A program made the position numbers and the translations under genes. From Pedobacter sp. SL55 (GTDB lineage Bacteria; Bacteroidota; Bacteroidia; Sphingobacteriales; Sphingobacteriaceae): a DNA stretch of 64,000 nt. The DNA lies in contig NZ_CP113059.1 in assembly GCF_026625705.1 (NCBI RefSeq), positions 434,001-498,000 of the forward strand, given 5' to 3'. The notes under the pieces were generated by a model. It saw nothing but the letters and a program-made list of their open reading frames with translations, made no database searches and was not told where the DNA came from. Position 1 is the stretch's first letter. Each line of letters begins with the position of its first letter. Below, piece by piece: positions 53,517-63,296 of the stretch.

Positions 53517-55058
53517 ATGAAAAATAAAATTGAAATCTTAAAAGACAAAATACAAAAAGCCCACTTAGGCGGCGGACAGACACGTATTGATAGCCAGCAC
53601 AAAAAAGGCAAACTTACCGCTCGCGAGCGTATTCATTTCTTAATGGATGAAGGCAGTTTTGAAGAAATAGGGATGCTGGTAACCCATCGCAGTACCGATT
53701 TTGGAATGGAAAACGAGAAATATCTAGGCGATGGCGTAATTACTGGCTATGGCACCATAAACGGCAGGTTAACCTACGTATTCTCTCAAGATTTTACGGT
53801 TTTTGGTGGTTCACTATCCGAAACTCATGCCGAAAAAATCTGCAAAATCATGGAAATGGCCATGAAAAACGGTGCGCCAATTATTGGTTTAAATGATAGC
53901 GGTGGTGCCCGCATACAAGAAGGTGTGGTTTCTTTAGGTGGTTACGCCGATATTTTTTACCGCAACGTACAAGCCTCTGGCGTAATTCCGCAATTATCTG
54001 CAATTATGGGGCCTTGTGCTGGTGGTGCAGTGTACTCTCCAGCCATTACCGATTTCATTTTAATGGTTGAGAACACCTCTTATATGTTTGTAACTGGCCC
54101 TAACGTGGTAAAAACTGTGACGCACGAAGAAGTAAGTTCTGAAGAGTTGGGCGGCGCCAGTACACACGCTACCAAATCTGGTGTTACACATTTTGCCTGT
54201 GCCAATGAAATTGAAGCCATTAACCAATTAAAGAAAATTTTAAGCTACGTACCACAAAACTGCGAAGACACTGCTCCTGCTCTAGCTTACGAAGTTGGTA
54301 ACGAAGAACGACTTTCGTTAAATGATATTTTACCTGCCAACGCCAACCAACCTTACGATATCCGTGAAGTAATTACACAAGTTGCTGATGAAGAAAGTTT
54401 TCTAGAAGTTCATGCAGCTTATGCCGAAAATATTGTGGTTGGTTTTGCCCGCTTAGCTGGAAGAAGCATTGGTGTGGTGGCTAACCAACCAGCATATTTA
54501 GCAGGGGTTTTAGATAATAACGCTTCGGTTAAAGCGGCACGTTTTGTTAGGTTTTGCGATTGCTTTAACATTCCGTTGTTGGTTTTTGAAGATGTTCCAG
54601 GATTTTTGCCCGGCACCGACCAAGAGTGGAACGGCATCATCACCAATGGGGCAAAATTATTGTACGCCTTTAGCGAAGCAACCGTGCCACGTATTACCGT
54701 AATTACCCGTAAAGCTTACGGTGGTGCTTACGATGTGATGAACTCTAAGCACATCGGTGCGGATATGAACTACGCTTGGCCAAGTGCCGAAATTGCTGTA
54801 ATGGGGGCTAAAGGTGCTGCAGAAATCATATTTAAAAAGGAAATCAGCGCTGCCGAAAATCCAGAAGAAAAATGGTTGGAGAAAGAGAAATTATATTCTG
54901 ATATTTTTGCCAACCCCTACCGTGCTGCCGAACGTGGTTTTGTAGACGAGGTAATTGAACCAGCTAAAACCAGAGAAAAACTCATCAAAGCATTTAAAAT
55001 GCTGGAGAACAAAGTAGTGAATATGCCAAGGAAAAAACATGGGAATATTCCATTGTAA
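53517..55058 (+). CDS. Acyl-CoA (propionyl/methylcrotonyl-type) carboxylase beta subunit
   Basis: 513 residues, a typical carboxyltransferase chain. Motifs: [20 protein letters not shown] at the start, [13 protein letters not shown] and [13 protein letters not shown] in the first crotonase-like half, ACTF-type [11 protein letters not shown] and [18 protein letters not shown] in the second. It transfers carboxyl from biotin to an acyl-CoA, probably propionyl-CoA. The biotin-carrying alpha subunit is not next to it. Its last 106 bp are found again at 63297-63402 and shorter pieces at about 57951 and 60251, within the array of lipoprotein genes that follows. Confidence 0.93.
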   Translation: MKNKIEILKDKIQKAHLGGGQTRIDSQHKKGKLTARERIHFLMDEGSFEEIGMLVTHRSTDFGMENEKYLGDGVITGYGTINGRLTYVFSQDFTVFGGSLSETHAEKICKIMEMAMKNGAPIIGLNDSGGARIQEGVVSLGGYADIFYRNVQASGVIPQLSAIMGPCAGGAVYSPAITDFILMVENTSYMFVTGPNVVKTVTHEEVSSEELGGASTHATKSGVTHFACANEIEAINQLKKILSYVPQNCEDTAPALAYEVGNEERLSLNDILPANANQPYDIREVITQVADEESFLEVHAAYAENIVVGFARLAGRSIGVVANQPAYLAGVLDNNASVKAARFVRFCDCFNIPLLVFEDVPGFLPGTDQEWNGIITNGAKLLYAFSEATVPRITVITRKAYGGAYDVMNSKHIGADMNYAWPSAEIAVMGAKGAAEIIFKKEISAAENPEEKWLEKEKLYSDIFANPYRAAERGFVDEVIEPAKTREKLIKAFKMLENKVVNMPRKKHGNIPL

Positions 55059-55062
55059 TAAA

Positions 55063-55094
55063 TTTGCAATTTGCTTTGACATAGCCTACCTTAG
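55063..55094 (+). promoter_or_regulatory. Promoter of the lipoprotein cassettes (cassette 1 copy)
   Basis: TTTG (55063-55066) and TACCTTAG (55087-55094, one mismatch to TANNTTTG) with a 20-bp spacer. The same sequence stands before each later cassette (57988-58019, about 60287-60318, and about 63407-63438 with one change), so each copy carries its own promoter. Confidence 0.5.
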
Positions 55095-55114
55095 AAAAAC
55101 AAATATAAAAACCT

Positions 55115-56661
55115 ATGTATAAACATTTTACCCCCCTATTTTTGGCACATTAAAAGCGCTTGCTTGTGTTGCTTTTGGTGTACTTTTAATTATTACCGCC
55201 TGTAAAAAAAACTATAGCGAAGATGTTGGACTAACCAGCGAACAAAACAACAAACTAGCCGAGTGGTATAAAGCCAATCTAAAAATTTCAGATGAAAACC
55301 CATTTAGTAAACTAGTACCAAATTGGGAAAAGGTGTATATCGGTAAAAAGGACAATAAAATTGTGTACGAAGTAGAGCTCACCAACCCAGAAAACCTAAT
55401 GGTACTTGGGCAAAAGGCAAACCGAAGCAACTTGGAACAAGAAGCCAAAAAACATACGATTAAACTATTGTTATTTGAAGACGAAAAGACCAAAAAAATA
55501 CTTTACGCCTCCTATATGTTATTAGAAAAACACAGCACAGGCGAATTTGAGAAACTGCACTACAAAAACCTTGGCAACTTTACAGGTACGGTTTTATACT
55601 ACCATTTTACGGGACAATTAGCAAACGGATGGAACTATGCAAACGGCAGGATTGCCGAAAAGATAGCTGTTATAACGGAGAAGCAGTTTGATCAATTGCA
55701 GACACAAACGCAGGGAGACATTCGCACAGAAGCCACAGTATGTCAGTCTGGTTTTGCAGACAAGTATCAGTGGACTTGCGTTGGCGTACCAGGCTACGAA
55801 AATTGCGGATTTACCTATGTAGGCCAAGAATATGTGACCTACTGCAGCTATGAGGAAGAGGATAAAGACTATCTAGGAAATGAAAATGAGAGCGGCAGAG
55901 GATATTTTCCCCCGGAATATACGGATTGTGCCGGAGTAGCCGGAGGAACAGCCACCTGGAATAATGAGTGCAACACATGTATTGGTGGTACTACGGGGTT
56001 GACGGCTTGCCCGAAAGACATCAGAAATAAGGCAGAAGACCCATGTATTTCTACTGTGGTTAATGAATTAGTAGGCGCAAATAAAAATATTGAAGGTAAA
56101 ATTTCAGAAATCATCAAAAAATTTGACCAGAGTAAGGACTTAAACTTAAATATATATGACGGTATAACCGCTAATGGTAAACCCGGAAATATGTTTCGTT
56201 CGCAATTAAGGGGTTCAGAATTTACCGCAGATATCAGATTACAAACCTCCTATTTTAAAGGTGAGGATGGAGCATCTAAAGAGAGTTTAGCTGCTGTATT
56301 GATACACGAAGTTTTACATAGCTACATTAAAAGTCAGAACCCTAATATTTTAGACACTAATAACGTTCATCATAACATGATGGTCCAGAATTACATAGAA
56401 CCAATGAGTAATTATCTAACTAGTGCATTTGGGATTTCACGTAAAGATGCATTTTCGTTAACTTGGAATGGTGTTATTGATTCTGATGTTTTTGAAATGG
56501 CTAATTCGGAAAAATTATTTGAATACACCTACACAGAAAATGGAGTTAATCACACTATTTCAGTCTCTAAACAAGAGATAATGAACCGTGCCAGTGCTTA
56601 TAATGGTAATACAAACTATGCTGATGAAGGAAAAAAAGGAACTAAAACCTGTCCAAATTGA
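55115..56661 (+). CDS. Array lipoprotein 1: constant region plus HExxH C-terminal domain
   Basis: The body is open from 55123 with a lipoprotein signal LACVAFGVLLIITAC (Cys then KKN) followed by YSEDVGLTSEQNNKL. The only upstream ATG (55115, MYKHFTP) is in another frame, separated by a C6 tract (55131-55136); the first in-frame ATG inside is 55333, after the signal. Alternative starts are an ATT at 55138 or slippage in the C tract. From 55333 the constant part runs to about residue 226 and has eight cysteines (C137, 149, 158, 171, 199, 213, 216, 226). The variable part has HEVLHSY (His325-His329) and HHNMM further on, a zincin-like metal site. Probably an outer membrane or surface metalloenzyme. 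Substrate unknown. Confidence 0.75.
55131..55136 (+). other. C6 tract at the start of the array lipoprotein genes
   Basis: Six C residues 16 bases after the ATG. Copies 1 and 4 have C6 then T, copies 2 (58055-58060), 3 and their kind have C6 then A, so their distance to the body differs by one base. Neither length puts the ATG in frame: 5 or 8 would. Confidence 0.6.
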
Positions 56662-56662
56662 T

Positions 56663-57148
56663 ATGAAAAAATTATTGATTGTATTTATTGCTATTTGGGT
56701 TCAATCAGCATATGCCCAAAAAAAAGTTGACTTATTTAATGAAAATGAAAAAATTCATTCTCTATTAAATTCAAACTACGCCCCTATCTCTTTTCCTGAT
56801 AGTATTGCACTTTACAGTTTTTATATCAAGATTACGCCAAAAAAAAATGGAATAAAAAGCATTTTTATAAGCAATGATTTAGGCAAGAAATATTTTGGCA
56901 ATATAGATTCTTTATTTAAAAAAGTAGATTTTAATATATTTTTAAAAGGCACAAAGCAAAAGCATGTTATTGTGCCTGTTACTATCCTGATATATGAACA
57001 TCAAAATATGAAACCAAATGAAAAATTAGATATTTGGGGGTTAAGAAATATACTACCACAAATGATGGCTAATGATGATTTAGAGCGATATAAAGCTGTT
57101 TTTTTAAATACATACTTTGTTATAGTTAGCACGAAAATTTATAACTAA
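56663..57148 (+). CDS. Partner protein 1a: small exported protein after lipoprotein 1
   Basis: 161 residues from the ATG at 56663, one base after the lipoprotein stop, so translation is coupled. The signal peptide is MKKLLIVFIAIWVQSAYA. The mature part has strands such as IALYSFYIKITPKKNGIKSI and KHVIVPVTILIYEHQ. The strand order and the spacing to a conserved VI(V/L)P(V/I) segment vaguely resemble the partner of lipoprotein 2, but identity is low. It would be located in the same compartment as the lipoprotein. An inhibitor (immunity) role is inference. Confidence 0.6.
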   Translation: MKKLLIVFIAIWVQSAYAQKKVDLFNENEKIHSLLNSNYAPISFPDSIALYSFYIKITPKKNGIKSIFISNDLGKKYFGNIDSLFKKVDFNIFLKGTKQKHVIVPVTILIYEHQNMKPNEKLDIWGLRNILPQMMANDDLERYKAVFLNTYFVIVSTKIYN

Positions 57149-57245
57149 ATTGGGTTAAATTATAGTCATTTATACCATGGTTCATATTACAACCAACCAT
57201 CAACCCAAACATTGGTAACTGCTATACTTTAGATGATAAAAAGGG

Positions 57246-57743
57246 ATGCTGAAATTAAATTTACTTGTGATGTTTTTAAGCTTGACAATCGCAAGTGGCA
57301 ATTGCCAAACTAAAACTGATAGTGAAAAAATTAAGATTCACCAAAGTGTCATTACTAAACTAAAAAAAGAAGGAGAAAAATTTCACATATATCCTTCTAC
57401 AAGAAAAGCCAGTCTTTCTAGTTTTGATTTTACGGGAGGGGGAAGAGGGTTAGATACTAATTCTAATCGTGCCTGGAATAATAAAGAATGGATTTCTTTT
57501 GTAAAGAACATAGATACTTCTTCAATTAGCGACTATCCTATTTATCTTAATAGTAATAGAGAAAAAAGAAAAGAACTAATTTTTGCTCCTATCTTTTTCT
57601 CAAAAGATGGAACAAAGGCGTTAGCTATTGCTAAATTTTATTCTTATACAAGTCAGACAGGTTCGGGAATGGCTTGGTTTTTTGAAAGAGATAACAATGT
57701 TTGGAAAGTGAAAGACATGCAGATTTTTTCAACCATTAATTAA
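57246..57743 (+). CDS. Partner protein 1b: second small exported protein of cassette 1
   Basis: 165 residues. The signal peptide ends near LTIASGNCQ; the Cys could be a weak lipobox. The mature part contains FTGGGRGLDTNSNRAWNNKE and KDGTKALAIAKFYSYTSQTG, and ends MAWFFERDNNVWKVKDMQIF, a beta-rich pattern like that of small secreted DUF proteins. No family recognised. It follows partner 1a by 97 bp. Only cassette 1 has a second partner. Confidence 0.6.
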   Translation: MLKLNLLVMFLSLTIASGNCQTKTDSEKIKIHQSVITKLKKEGEKFHIYPSTRKASLSSFDFTGGGRGLDTNSNRAWNNKEWISFVKNIDTSSISDYPIYLNSNREKRKELIFAPIFFSKDGTKALAIAKFYSYTSQTGSGMAWFFERDNNVWKVKDMQIFSTIN

Positions 57744-57772
57744 TAGTTTTTATATATGTTAAAGAAAGTCAC

Positions 57773-57846
57773 ATTCTGGCTTAAGCGGTTTTTAGCGCAA
57801 GCATTAGCATAGCGGTGCTTGTGCTTTTATTGGAAATAGTAGTCCC
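57773..57846 (+). repeat. AGCGCAAGCATTAGC hairpin element, copy a (truncated)
   Basis: Begins TTCTGGCTTAAG and contains AGCGCAAGCATTAGC mirrored by GGTGCTTGTGCT. It lacks the CCAGCAAATGCTGG hairpin and runs directly into copy b. Confidence 0.65.
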
Positions 57847-57847
57847 C

Positions 57848-57949
57848 TTTCTGGCTTAAGCATTTCTAGCGCAAGCATTAGCGCAGCGGTGCTTGTGCTT
57901 TTGTTGGAAATAGTCACCAGCAAATGCTGGCGCCAGAAAGGGAACAACC
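57848..57949 (+). repeat. AGCGCAAGCATTAGC hairpin element, copy b (complete)
   Basis: Outer ends TTTCTGGC and GCCAGAAA are inverse. Inner parts: AGCGCAAGCATTAGC ... GTGCTTGTGCT and the perfect hairpin CCAGCAAATGCTGG. Other copies are at 60148-60240 and, split by an intron, 62568-63295. Confidence 0.75.
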
Positions 57950-57950
57950 C

Positions 57951-57981
57951 CAGGAAAAAACATGGCAATATTCCGTTGTAA
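57951..57981 (+). repeat. 31-bp remnant of the carboxylase gene 3' end
   Basis: CCAGGAAAAAACATGGCAAT and the following ATTCCGTTGTAA match 55027-55058 with few changes. It precedes the promoter of cassette 2. The same remnant lies at about 60251-60281 before cassette 3. Confidence 0.7.
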
Positions 57982-58039
57982 AATAAATTTGCAATTTGCT
58001 TTGACATAGCCTACCTTAGAAAAACAAATATAAAAACCT

Positions 58040-59531
58040 ATGTATAAACATTTTACCCCCCATTTTTAGAACATTAAAAGCGCTTGCTTATATCGCTTTT
58101 AGTGTCCTGTTAATTATTACCGCCTGTAAGAAAAACTACAGCGAAGATGTTGGACTAACCAGCGAACAAAAAAGCAAGCTATCTGATTGGTACCGTGAAA
58201 ACATCAAAGTTTCCGAAGAAAATACATTTAGCCAACTGGTACCCAACTGGAACGAGGTATTTCTAAGCGAACAACAGGGACAAATAATTCACGAAATTGG
58301 CTTGCGAAATCCTAAAAAACTCATGGTAATTAGCGAAAAAGGAACAAAGCGTAATTTAGATCAGGAAGAGAAAAAGCATATCATTAAGCTCTTAATCTTT
58401 CAAAACAAAATATCGGGTAAAATTCTTTATGCTGCATACATGAGTATCGAAAACGAGAAAACTACTGGTTTTGATAAATTGCATTATAAAAATTTAAAGA
58501 ACTTCTCCGGAACCATTTACTACCATCATTTTAACGGAAAGTTAAGTAACGGGTGGAACTACAGCGAAGGCAAAATAACTGAAAAGATTACTGCCATTAC
58601 CGAGCAACAGTTCAATCAGTCGCAGAGGCAATTGCACGGCGATAAAAAGACTGAAGCAATGGTGTGCACTTCGGGATACGCCGATAAATACCAATGGCAA
58701 TGTCTAGGCGTACCGGGCTACGAAAATTGCGGATTTACCTATATAGGCCAAGAATATGTGACCTACTGCAGCTATGAGGAAGAGGATAAAGACTATCTAG
58801 GAAATGAAGATGAAAGCGGAGGAGGATATTTTCCGCCAGAATATACGGATACGGATTGTGCAGGTAAAGCAGGAGGAACAGCCTATGTTGATCCCGATTG
58901 CAACACCTGCATTGGAGGCACTACGGGGTTGACGGCTTGCCCGCTGAAGAGAACAGTAACAGATAATACAACAAACCCTTGTATAAAGTCTGGTGTAAGT
59001 TTAGGCTCACTGGCGAATACTACAATAGGTACGATGTTAAATAAAACATTCGGGCCTTCAAATGAATATGGAGGATTAGACCTCGAGTTCGCTGAAGGTA
59101 TCACAGGAACAGATGATGGCTGGTGTAGAAAAAATGGAAATATATCATGGGTAATAACCATTAATCAGAATTTGCCAAATACTTCTTCTAAAGAAGATAT
59201 TCTAGCCACAGTATATCACGAAATCTTACACGCATATTTGGAAGCAACTTATCCTAAAGATGCTACAGGAATGTTTTTAATACCACATAACGAACATCAA
59301 GACATGGCAGAAAAATATCTCACTTTGATGGTAGGAGCATTAAAAATAAATTATCCGAGCTTATCTGATAAAGATGCTTGGGGTTTGGCTTGGGGAGGTT
59401 TAGAAAATACCCCATTTTACAAGGATAATACTAAACTTACTGCCAACCAACGTCTTGAAATTGCTGAAATTAATCGAAAACATAAAAATAAAAGTAATCC
59501 TTTAGACCGTTCAGGAACTTATTGCAATTGA
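58040..59531 (+). CDS. Array lipoprotein 2: diverged constant region plus HExxH C-terminal domain
   Basis: Same plan as copy 1. The ATG at 58040 is out of frame with the body because of the C6 tract (here needing one C less, or two more). The signal LAYIAFSVLLIITAC is followed by KKNYSEDVGLTSEQKS. The first in-frame ATG is 58302-based. The first 130 residues of the constant part differ from copies 1, 3 and 4, but from GYENCGFTY to GGTTGLTACP the DNA is again nearly identical, so the gene is mosaic. The C-terminal domain has HEILHAY (from 59217), PHNEHQDMAEKY and AWGLAWGGL, a zincin-like site related to, but much diverged from, those of copies 1 and 3. Confidence 0.75.
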
Positions 59532-59533
59532 TT

Positions 59534-60052
59534 ATGAAAAAATATTTGCTTTTATTATTTCTATGTGTTGGTGCAAACCAAATTAGGGCGCAGCACATTA
59601 TTGATAGCGCTTTGCAACACATATCTACGGACAAATCTAGATTGAACAATAAAGAGTATTTTAGACTTTTTATCGTAAAATCGATGATAAATGCAATCGA
59701 CTTTGACAAACTTATTAAAGCCCCTAAGGGATTTGCTCAGTTGGCTTCGGTTAGTGTAGTCTTTAATAACAAAGGTATTGTAGATACATCAATAGTTACC
59801 AGTAAGCTAAATGAAAACTTTGAACTTAAGAAAAACCCAACAGCCGAACTAAAGTGTTTTAAACCCATCTTAGAATATGCCAACAGTACAGTTATTTTAC
59901 CAATTTTATATATAAGAATGGATGAAACAAGTATTAATTTAGAAAATAAAATTCTCGAAGAATTTGTTAATTTATTTCCGCACCAATTCCTAAATAAAAA
60001 AAACGTAATCTTATTAAAACCTGAAGTAAATCCATTTTCACAGATAAAATGA
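59534..60052 (+). CDS. Partner protein 2: small exported protein after lipoprotein 2
   Basis: 172 residues from the ATG at 59534, two bases after the lipoprotein stop. The signal peptide is MKKYLLLLFLCVGANQIRA. The mature part has FAQLASVSVVFNNKGIVDTS and ELKCFKPILEYANSTVILPI, a strand-helix-strand pattern that recalls TonB C-terminal domains, though the match is loose. Placement and export match those of partners 1a and 3. Possible inhibitor of lipoprotein 2 (inference). Confidence 0.6.
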   Translation: MKKYLLLLFLCVGANQIRAQHIIDSALQHISTDKSRLNNKEYFRLFIVKSMINAIDFDKLIKAPKGFAQLASVSVVFNNKGIVDTSIVTSKLNENFELKKNPTAELKCFKPILEYANSTVILPILYIRMDETSINLENKILEEFVNLFPHQFLNKKNVILLKPEVNPFSQIK

Positions 60053-60147
60053 CCCTTTTAATACAACAAGTTAAATATCATTGGGTAAGACTGCAAAATG
60101 CTAGAAAGGGATTATTGGTTACAATCTATCATAAAATATTGTACCCA

Positions 60148-60240
60148 TTCTGGCTTAAGCATTTCTAGCGCAAGCATTAGCGCAGCGGTGCTTGTGCTTT
60201 TGTTGGAAATAGTCACCAGCAAATGCTGGCGCCATAAAGG
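60148..60240 (+). repeat. AGCGCAAGCATTAGC hairpin element, copy c
   Basis: Complete element like copy b, with GCCATAAA instead of GCCAGAAA at the right end. It is followed by the short carboxylase remnant and the promoter of cassette 3. The remaining sequence between 60053 and 60339 shows no gene. Confidence 0.75.
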
Positions 60241-60338
60241 GAACAACCCCAGGAAAAAACATGGCAATATTCCGTTGTAAAATAAATTTGCAATTTGCTT
60301 TGACATAGCCTACCTTAGAAAAACAAATATAAAAACCT

Positions 60339-61914
60339 ATGTATAAACATTTTACCCCCCATTTTTAGAACATTAAAAGCGCTTGCTTATATCGCTTTTA
60401 GTGTCCTGTTAATTATTACCGCCTGTAAAAAAAACTACAGCGAAGATGTTGGACTAACCAGCGAACAAAACAACAAACTAGCCGAGTGGTATAAAGCCAA
60501 TCTAAAAATTTCAGATGAAAACCCATTTAGTAAACTAGTACCAAATTGGGAAAAGGTGTATATCGGTAAAAAGGACAATAAAATTGTGTACGAAGTAGAG
60601 CTCACCAACCCAGAAAACCTAATGGTACTTGGGCAAAAGGCAAACCGAAGTAACTTGGAACAAGAAGTAAAAAAACATACGATAAAACTATTGTTATTTG
60701 AAGACGAAAAGACAAAAAAAATACTTTACGCCTCCTATATGTCATTAGAAAAACACAGCAAAGGCGAATTTGAGAAACTGCACTACAAAAACCTTGGCAA
60801 TTTTACAGGTACGGTTTTATACTACCATTTTACGGGACAATTAGCAAACGGATGGAACTATACAAACGGCAGGATTGCCGAAAAGATAACTGTTATAACG
60901 GAAAAGCAGTTTGATCAATTGCAGACACAAACGCAGGGAGACATTCGCACAGAAGCCATAGTATGTCAATCTGGTTTTGCAGACAAGTATCAGTGGACTT
61001 GCGTTGGCGTACCAGGCTACGAAAATTGCGGATTTACCTATGTAGGCCAAGAATATGTGACCTACTGCAGCTATGAGGAAGAGGATAAAGACTATCTAGG
61101 AAATGAAAATGAGAGCGGCGGAGGATATTTTCCCCCGGAATATACGGATTGTGCCGGAGTAGCCGGAGGAACCGCTATCTGGAATAATGAATGTAACACC
61201 TGCATTGGTGGTACTACAGGGTTGACGGCTTGCCCACCAAGAGAAATTATTGATAGTCTGTTGAACAACTGCATGAAAAATGCAAAAAACATTATCATAA
61301 CGCAAAATGGTTGGGTCAACGCTTTGTTAAGAAATTTCACAAATGACAGTTCTTTCAGTCCAAATTACACATGGATACTAAAAAACGGAACAGTGTCTGA
61401 AACTGACTTAGCCACAACAGGAAATTGGGACAGGGTTAATAGAAACGTTACTACTAATATTGATGATACAAAATTCACAAATGCTTCTGATCTAGCAATC
61501 GTAAAAACTATACTGCATGAAGGTATACACGCATACCTTATAGCTTATTTTGCTAATGACCCAATTAATGCCAACAAAGAATATAGTGTACTATTTGATA
61601 ATTATTTTAGCATAAAAAGGCCTGACTTAAATGAAATCCATCATAATGAAATGGCCAGAATATTCGTAGATCAAATAGCAATTTCTCTTGAACTGTATGG
61701 AGATTTAAAAGGTTATTCCTTTACATCTTCGTTGGAAAAAAAGCAATTTTATGGAGACCTTGCTTGGGGAGGATTATTTGAAACGAAAGCATTTAAGGCG
61801 ATGTCATCTAATGAACAAAATAGAATAAAAACTACCATTTCAGTTGAGCAAAAAGGAGAAAATCTTTTAGGACAGAGTAAAATACACAAAGGTCAAGTGG
61901 GAGGATGCCAATGA
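60339..61914 (+). CDS. Array lipoprotein 3: constant region plus HExxH C-terminal domain
   Basis: The leader and signal are of the copy 2 type (C6 then A, ATG at 60339 out of frame), but from the lipid-attachment cysteine on the constant part is almost identical to copy 1, so the crossover lies near the start. The first in-frame ATG is 60556. The cysteine pattern of the constant part is as in copy 1. After GGTTGLTACP the sequence is unrelated to copies 1 and 2 until the zincin-like site HEGIHAY (from 61515), EIHHNEMARIF and DLAWGGLF. The stop overlaps the next ATG (ATGA at 61911-61914). Confidence 0.75.
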
Positions 61915-62558
61915 AAGCTATATTATACAAGGCATGGTTGGTTTTAATTTTTGGCATATACACTTGTGAAGCTCAAGAATTACTTGGTACCTATCGTGCT
62001 ATTGGTCAGCCAACACACATCATTAGCTTTGAAAAGGGAGTTTTCAAAGAGGAACACGGAAATGACCTAACAACAAAAAAAGGCTTTGGCAGCTATCATT
62101 TAAAAAAAGATAAATTAATTTTTATTTATAGAGACTACCCTCAGCAGGACAGCTCCCGTTATGAACTTATAGACCAGGGTCCCTTAGCTCATTCAAATTT
62201 AGACATCGCTATTTTTGATTCGCAATCTGTACCCATGTGGGGAATGTACGGATGTCGAGATGTTGAAAATAACATATTGAACCTGATCGGCACAGATAAG
62301 AATGGCAAGGGAAATATGACAATTTTCAAGAATAAAAACATTGGCTTCTTCACTATTGACCGTATTGGCTACCATAGAATCTTAATACCGATAAAGAAAA
62401 TAATGGGTAGATCAGCAACTCTAAAAGCTTACTTACGACCTCAGGAAAATTATTATATAGAAGCTGGCATTAAAAAATATCAAATTTTAGAGTTCTCCAG
62501 TGAAAAATTAGTGCTAACCAAAGATGGAACGACCTATGCTTTTAAAAAAGTTGAATAA
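61911..62558 (+). CDS. Partner protein 3: exported beta-rich protein after lipoprotein 3
   Basis: 215 residues from the ATG at 61911, overlapping the lipoprotein stop by ATGA, so translationally coupled; the ATG at 61905 is a less likely start. The signal peptide ends near TCEAQ. The mature part looks like a small beta-barrel or repeat of strands (LLGTYRAIGQPTHIISFEKG, GFGSYHLKKDKLIFIYRD, ILEFSSEKLVLTKDGTTYAF). It is not similar to partners 1a, 1b or 2. Function unknown, possibly a dedicated inhibitor of lipoprotein 3. Confidence 0.6.
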   Translation: MKAILYKAWLVLIFGIYTCEAQELLGTYRAIGQPTHIISFEKGVFKEEHGNDLTTKKGFGSYHLKKDKLIFIYRDYPQQDSSRYELIDQGPLAHSNLDIAIFDSQSVPMWGMYGCRDVENNILNLIGTDKNGKGNMTIFKNKNIGFFTIDRIGYHRILIPIKKIMGRSATLKAYLRPQENYYIEAGIKKYQILEFSSEKLVLTKDGTTYAFKKVE

Positions 62559-62567
62559 TATGACTCC

Positions 62568-63295
62568 CATTCTGGCTTAAGGTGTGCCGTGAATGAATAA
62601 TAAGGTTGTATTTATTCTTCAATGTTGGATAAAAGATGATGGTAGGTCCATCACAGTCGTTGTGCAAGCAGAGGCTGTAAACCGCCTCTCGGTGCTAAAG
62701 GAGTAATTCGATGGTATTGAACGGAAAGGGGAAAAGGCCAGCAGGACTGGTCAGGTGCGGATAAGGGAGATGAATGCAAATGAACCATCGATGAAGTAAT
62801 GAGATAGAGACACCTATTGTCAAAAGTTGGTTTTCTTAAGGACTGATGAAGATTGTAGCGGCTACTTGCTTACTGGCTACAAGGCAATCGTTATAGAGGT
62901 GGCATGACCCTTATTCAGGCTTTTATCCGGAACACGGGAAGTCCATATCGGATATAAAGCGAAATGCACAAGCAGGCAATACCTGTAAGGCTGAAAAGCG
63001 ATGCCGTTATGGATGGCGGACTAACTCATAGTAGTGATGAAGTTTCTGTAATGGAAATGGAGCGAAGGGGTTAGCTAATTTATTAATGCTCATGGTCAAC
63101 CATAATAGGGAGGAACCTAATGCAGAGATAGGTTAGAAGAGCCGTATGAATTGAGAGGTTCACGTACGGTTCTGTGAGAGGTTTGGGCTGAAATGCCCTT
63201 ACCTACTCGACCAATTTCTAGCGCAAGCATTAGCGTAGCGGTGCTTGTGCTTTTGTTGAAAATAGTAGTCACCAGCAAATGCTGGCGCCAGAAAG
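62568..63295 (+). repeat. AGCGCAAGCATTAGC hairpin element, copy d, split by a group II intron
   Basis: The left end TTCTGGCTTAAG (62570-62581) and the right part (63212-63295) are those of copies b and c. The 630 bases between are the intron. Joining the flanks gives back the element, with one extra base at the junction. Confidence 0.75.
62582..63211 (+). ncRNA. Group II intron without ORF
   Basis: Starts GTGTGCC, matching the GUGYG 5' end of group II introns. Domain V is clear at 63139-63172: GAGCCGTATGAA, a loop, and TTCACGTACGGTTC pair into the 34-nt catalytic hairpin with the AGC triad. A domain VI-like stem (GGGCTGAAATGCCC) and an end ...TACTCGAC follow. No reverse transcriptase/maturase frame is present, so splicing or mobility would need a protein from elsewhere. 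It is inserted in the non-coding hairpin element, in the sense orientation to the cassettes. The 3' boundary is uncertain by one or two bases. Confidence 0.85.
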
Positions 63296-63296
63296 A

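Noticed and set aside
57804..58007. Minus-strand ORF of 67 residues, found again at 60112-60306 and in altered form at 63117-63426
   Set aside because: It lies across the hairpin element and the carboxylase remnant and is repeated only because that DNA is repeated. The sequence has no protein-like conservation of its own.
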